A stretch of DNA of 27,414 bases, from the NCBI GenBank assembly GCA_020845695.1, contig JADLFG010000073.1, forward strand, positions 1 through 27,414, read 5' to 3'. This DNA comes from Thermoleophilia bacterium. Lineage in GTDB: Bacteria > Actinomycetota > Thermoleophilia > Gaiellales > Gaiellaceae. The translations under genes and the position numbers were made by a program. This document shows, piece after piece, positions 25,134 through 27,414 of this stretch. The notes below the pieces were generated by a model. It did not search any database. It was not told the origin of the DNA and saw nothing but the letters and a program-made list of their open reading frames with translations. Each line of letters begins with the position of its first letter. The stretch's first letter is position 1.

Positions 25134-25246
25134 GCGCGGGGGCACCCGCCTGCCCGCTCGGCGGCCGCCCCCGCTGCAGCCCCAACGCTACGCTGCGAGC
25201 CGTCGCGGGAGACGCTCCGGCTGTGCCCGCTCACGCACGCGACAGC

Positions 25247-25252
25247 TACGAT
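25247..25252 (+). promoter_or_regulatory. Possible -10 element (TACGAT) of hemQ
   Basis: TACGAT fits TANNNT and lies nine bases before the hemQ ATG at 25262, with no ribosome binding site between. It supports the ATG over an upstream GTG at 25223. Confidence 0.35.
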
Positions 25253-25261
25253 TTCGTCCCC

Positions 25262-25975
25262 ATGGCCGGGGAGCCTGGAGCGCCGCCGCAGTACGTCGCC
25301 TACACCCTCTACCGGGTCGACCCGGCCTGGCGGCGCCTGCCCGCGGAGGAACGCGCCGCCGCCAAGGACGCCTTCGCGGACGTGCTAGAGGAGTGGCGGG
25401 GGCGGATGCAGGTCCTCGCCTACAGCCTCGTCGGCGTCAGGCCCGAGGCCGACTTCATGCTCTGGAAGCTGACCGAGCGCTACGACGACCTGCGCGAGCT
25501 CGCCACCGACCTGAACGGGACGCCGCTCGCGGCCTGGCTCACGACCCCGCACTCCTACCTCGCCGCGACGCTCGCCTCGAAGTACTTCGAGCGCGACCCG
25601 AAGCGACCGCCGCGGCGCATCGCGCCACGTGGTGCCCCCTACCTCGTCGTCTACCCGTTCGTGAAGCTGCGCCCCTGGTACTCGCTGCCGCAGGAGGAGC
25701 GCACGCGGGCGATGCGCGAGCATGCGGAGATCGGCAGCCGCTTCCGCACCGTTACGAACCACACGACCTACTCGTTCGGGCTCGACGACCAGGAGTTCAT
25801 GACCGCGTTCGAGTGCGAAGAGCCGGTCGACTTCCTCCACCTGATGATGACGCTGCGCGAGACCGAGGCGAGCCGCTACACGGAGCGCGACACCCCCATC
25901 TTCGTCGGCACGCTCCTCGAGCCTTCCGCGCTGCTCGACTCGCTCGACGGGGCAGGTACCCGCGCCTACCGGTAG
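25262..25975 (+). CDS. hemQ: Coproheme decarboxylase (HemQ, chlorite dismutase family)
   Basis: The 237-residue protein converts Fe-coproporphyrin III to heme b, the last step of the coproporphyrin-dependent route used by Actinomycetota and Firmicutes. It has the paired ferredoxin-like halves of the chlorite dismutase family. By alignment with Firmicutes HemQ from memory, catalytic Tyr131 and Lys135 lie in VYPFVKLRPWYSLP, the proximal heme ligand is His154 in MREHAEIG, and the second half carries TYSFGLDDQEFMTAFE. The arginine needed by true chlorite dismutases is not evident. ATG 25262 is chosen over GTG 25223 because the family starts near there and a TACGAT element precedes it. It converges on and overlaps the next gene by ten bases. 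Confidence 0.92.
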   Translation: MAGEPGAPPQYVAYTLYRVDPAWRRLPAEERAAAKDAFADVLEEWRGRMQVLAYSLVGVRPEADFMLWKLTERYDDLRELATDLNGTPLAAWLTTPHSYLAATLASKYFERDPKRPPRRIAPRGAPYLVVYPFVKLRPWYSLPQEERTRAMREHAEIGSRFRTVTNHTTYSFGLDDQEFMTAFECEEPVDFLHLMMTLRETEASRYTERDTPIFVGTLLEPSALLDSLDGAGTRAYR

Positions 25976-26331
25976 GTGTGCTCGTCGCGCCAGACGCGCC
26001 ACATCGCGAACGCGCTCGCAGCCAGCACCGCGAAAAAGACGAGAGCCTCGGGGCCGCCCGACGGGTAGTCGAGCGCGAACGCGACGCCGACGTTCGCGAC
26101 CGCGAGCACCGCGGCCGCGTAGAAGACCGCGCGCGCGCGCGCCGGCCACATCCCGATCTCCCCCCGCCGCTCGCGCCAGAGGCGATAGAGGACGTAGGCG
26201 ATCGCGGCCACGAAGGCGATCCGCACGACGACGAAGAGCGCGCCCAGCACGTCTTCGAGCTGGAGCGCTGTCACGACCGCCGCCACGAGCACCACGATGG
26301 CGAGGCCCCGCACCGTCGGATTGATCCGCAT
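25966..26331 (-). CDS. Four-helix membrane protein, unknown function
   Basis: The 121-residue protein has hydrophobic helices at about 7-25, 29-50, 66-84 and 91-110, with basic loops (RLWRERRGE, WPARARAV) and a polar end (WRVWRDEHTYR). No catalytic motif is seen. The ATG at 26329-26331 shares one base with the stop of the upstream membrane protein (TGATG), so the two are translated together and probably function together. Its 3' end overlaps the convergent hemQ by ten bases in the small palindrome CTACCGGTAG. I do not recognise the family. A position between heme synthesis and peroxide defence is suggestive only. Confidence 0.65.
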   Translation of the reverse strand: MRINPTVRGLAIVVLVAAVVTALQLEDVLGALFVVVRIAFVAAIAYVLYRLWRERRGEIGMWPARARAVFYAAAVLAVANVGVAFALDYPSGGPEALVFFAVLAASAFAMWRVWRDEHTYR

Positions 26332-26687
26332 CAACCTCCCGTCGTGTAGGCGCGGAGGGCGAGCGCGGCCCCGAGCAGCGCCGCCGCCATGAACCAGGCC
26401 ACGCGGCCGCGACCCTCCTTCGGTGCATACACCCACGGTGACAGGACAGCGGCGAGCGCGAGGCCCCCGTACACGTAGTGGAGCTGGTCGGCGGCGCGGT
26501 TGTTCCCGGACAGCAGCATGAGGCCGAGCGCCGCCTGGGCGACGAGCAGCGTCTGGCCCAGCGCGAGCAGATGCGCGAACGCCCGCGGCGGCTCGAGCCG
26601 CCGCCACACGTGGACGCCGCCGAGCCCGGCCGCGCCGAGATTGGCCGCGACCGCGACGAGCCCGATGATCGAATGCAGACCCTGCAC
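26331..26687 (-). CDS. Four-helix membrane protein with conserved-looking histidines
   Basis: The 118-residue protein has four hydrophobic segments, at about 4-25, 36-60, 69-87 and 94-111. Histidines lie at helix ends: LHSIIG in helix 1, HVWRR after it, AHLLALGQ at the start of helix 2 and LHYVYGGLAL in helix 3. His residues on adjacent helices could bind heme or a metal, as in small b-type cytochromes and CtaA-like proteins, but I cannot show that. The GTG start has TACGCT ten bases upstream and no ribosome binding site. It is coupled to the next membrane protein by TGATG. The divergent neighbour is a peroxiredoxin. Confidence 0.65.
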   Translation of the reverse strand: MQGLHSIIGLVAVAANLGAAGLGGVHVWRRLEPPRAFAHLLALGQTLLVAQAALGLMLLSGNNRAADQLHYVYGGLALAAVLSPWVYAPKEGRGRVAWFMAAALLGAALALRAYTTGG

Positions 26688-26697
26688 CTCGCGGCTG

Positions 26698-26703
26698 AGC
26701 GTA
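26698..26703 (-). promoter_or_regulatory. Possible -10 element (TACGCT) of the membrane-protein pair
   Basis: TACGCT fits TANNNT and lies ten bases before the GTG at 26687. The rest of the 103-base gap to the peroxiredoxin gene shows only that gene's GAGGAG ribosome site. Confidence 0.3.
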
Positions 26704-26790
26704 CCAACCGGCCCCCAAGTCCCCGGCCGGCAGGAAGATCCGAGCGGCAGGCCGCGTTGTCACCGGAGAACCCCCGCCGAGAGGAGCGCC

Positions 26791-27246
26791 ATGGTCGAGG
26801 CAGGCCAGCCAGCACCGGACTTCGAGCTCACGAGCGACACGGGCGAGACCGTCAGGCTCGCCGACCTGCGCGGCCGGCCGGTCGTCCTCTACTTCTACCC
26901 GCGCGACGAGACACCCGGCTGCACGAGGCAGGCGTGCGAGCTCCGCGACGCCCACGCCGCCTTCGAGGAGCGGGGCGCCACGATCCTCGGCGTCAGCCCG
27001 GACGACGAGGCGTCGCACGCGCGCTTCCGCGAGCACCACGACCTGCCATTCACGCTCCTCGCCGACCCGGACAAGACGGTGGCGACCGCCTACGGTGTCT
27101 GGCGCGAGCGGACGCTCTACGGCAAGCGGCGCCTGGGCATCGTCCGCTCGACATTCGTGATCGGGCCCGACGGTACGATCATCAAGGCGCTGCGCGGCGT
27201 CAGGCCGGACGGGCACGCCCAGCGGGTTCTGGCGGCGCTGCCATAG
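26791..27246 (+). CDS. bcp: Thioredoxin-dependent peroxiredoxin, Bcp/PrxQ type
   Basis: The 151-residue protein reduces hydrogen peroxide and organic peroxides with electrons from thioredoxin. Motifs are APDFELTSDTGETVRLADLRG, VVLYFYPRDETPGCTRQACELRD with peroxidatic Cys44 and resolving Cys49 five residues later in the same helix (the alpha-2 PrxQ type), ILGVSPDDEASHARFREHHDLPF, and RSTFVIGPDGTI near the end. Asp40 and Thr41 in RDETPGC complete the active-site pocket. The protein has no signal peptide and is cytoplasmic. ATG 26791 is chosen because GAGGAG lies four bases before it and the family starts there; longer frames upstream are not coding. The length is normal. Confidence 0.96.
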   Translation: MVEAGQPAPDFELTSDTGETVRLADLRGRPVVLYFYPRDETPGCTRQACELRDAHAAFEERGATILGVSPDDEASHARFREHHDLPFTLLADPDKTVATAYGVWRERTLYGKRRLGIVRSTFVIGPDGTIIKALRGVRPDGHAQRVLAALP

Positions 27247-27414
27247 TGCGCCGTCCGGAGAATGGCGTGCAGTTCCTGGCGAGCGACAAGCAAGCCAGGG
27301 AAGGACGCAGGGAGCGCCAATATGCAGGCAGTGGGGTATCCGGATGACGCCCCTTGTCTGCTCATGGGCGACCGCTGGCGATCGCGGTGACGGGGACGTG
27401 ATCGATCTGCATGG
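27247..27414. other. Non-coding or unassigned right end with one stem-loop
   Basis: I find no supportable gene in these 168 bases. TTCCTGGC (27273-27280) can pair with GCCAGGGAA (27294-27302), with one bulged G, around a 13-base loop. There is no T run for a standard terminator. A short frame from ATG 27324 gives only 22 residues. The stretch could be the 3' region of bcp or the leader of a gene starting outside the window. Confidence 0.35.

Noticed and set aside
27294..27316. Similarity to the signal recognition particle RNA core (GGAAGGA-GCAG)
   Set aside because: The symmetric stems that define the SRP RNA hairpin are absent on both sides.

Overview
The window is a very GC-rich piece of bacterial chromosome. 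Frequent GTG starts, start/stop overlaps of the GTGA type, a WhiA gene joined to gap-pgk-tpiA, and a coproheme decarboxylase of the HemQ type all point to Actinomycetota. The gene content and the form of several proteins would fit a deep class such as Thermoleophilia, but that placement is inference. Apart from its first 300 bases and one palindrome cluster it looks like ordinary core chromosome. I see no prophage, CRISPR array or defence island.

Layout: (1) 1-304, the end of a probable transposase gene meeting a small membrane-protein gene that has lost its stop. (2) 422-1304, a small membrane protein and a bolA-monothiol glutaredoxin pair. (3) 1345-10343, a signalling block: a degenerate receiver, an OmpR-type regulator, a 1084-residue multi-PAS/GAF kinase, a small kinase, a NarL-type regulator and a hybrid kinase. 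It is interrupted by a tRNA-Gly(CCC) and a stand-alone DUF2090 aldolase-like gene. (4) 10390-15006, argS, a TrkA-type potassium channel and an M48 metalloprotease on the minus strand, with a metallophosphoesterase diverging from the protease. (5) 15038-15119, a palindromic repeat cluster. (6) 15187-21570, an ECF sigma factor, then gpmI, tpiA, pgk, gap, whiA and ogt, all read leftward. (7) 21597-27246, a P5C dehydrogenase, uvrC, hemQ, two membrane proteins of unknown function and a Bcp/PrxQ peroxiredoxin.

How the genes work together: gap-pgk-tpiA-gpmI covers four consecutive lower-glycolysis steps in one transcription unit. BolA and the glutaredoxin overlap and probably act as an Fe-S handling pair. 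HemQ finishes heme by the coproporphyrin route, and Bcp, Ogt and UvrC deal with peroxide and DNA damage. The two-component genes form at least one probable pair (6935-8384); the rest cannot be paired from order alone.

Points most worth a second look: a recurring -10-like hexamer placed exactly six bases before start codons, suggesting widespread leaderless mRNAs; a frameshifted receiver-domain remnant lying antisense inside the tail of the OmpR-type regulator; an M48 gene with no stop of its own before it runs into the next gene; and non-canonical signature motifs in the arginyl-tRNA synthetase, glutaredoxin and potassium channel. I found no clearly new multi-gene system.
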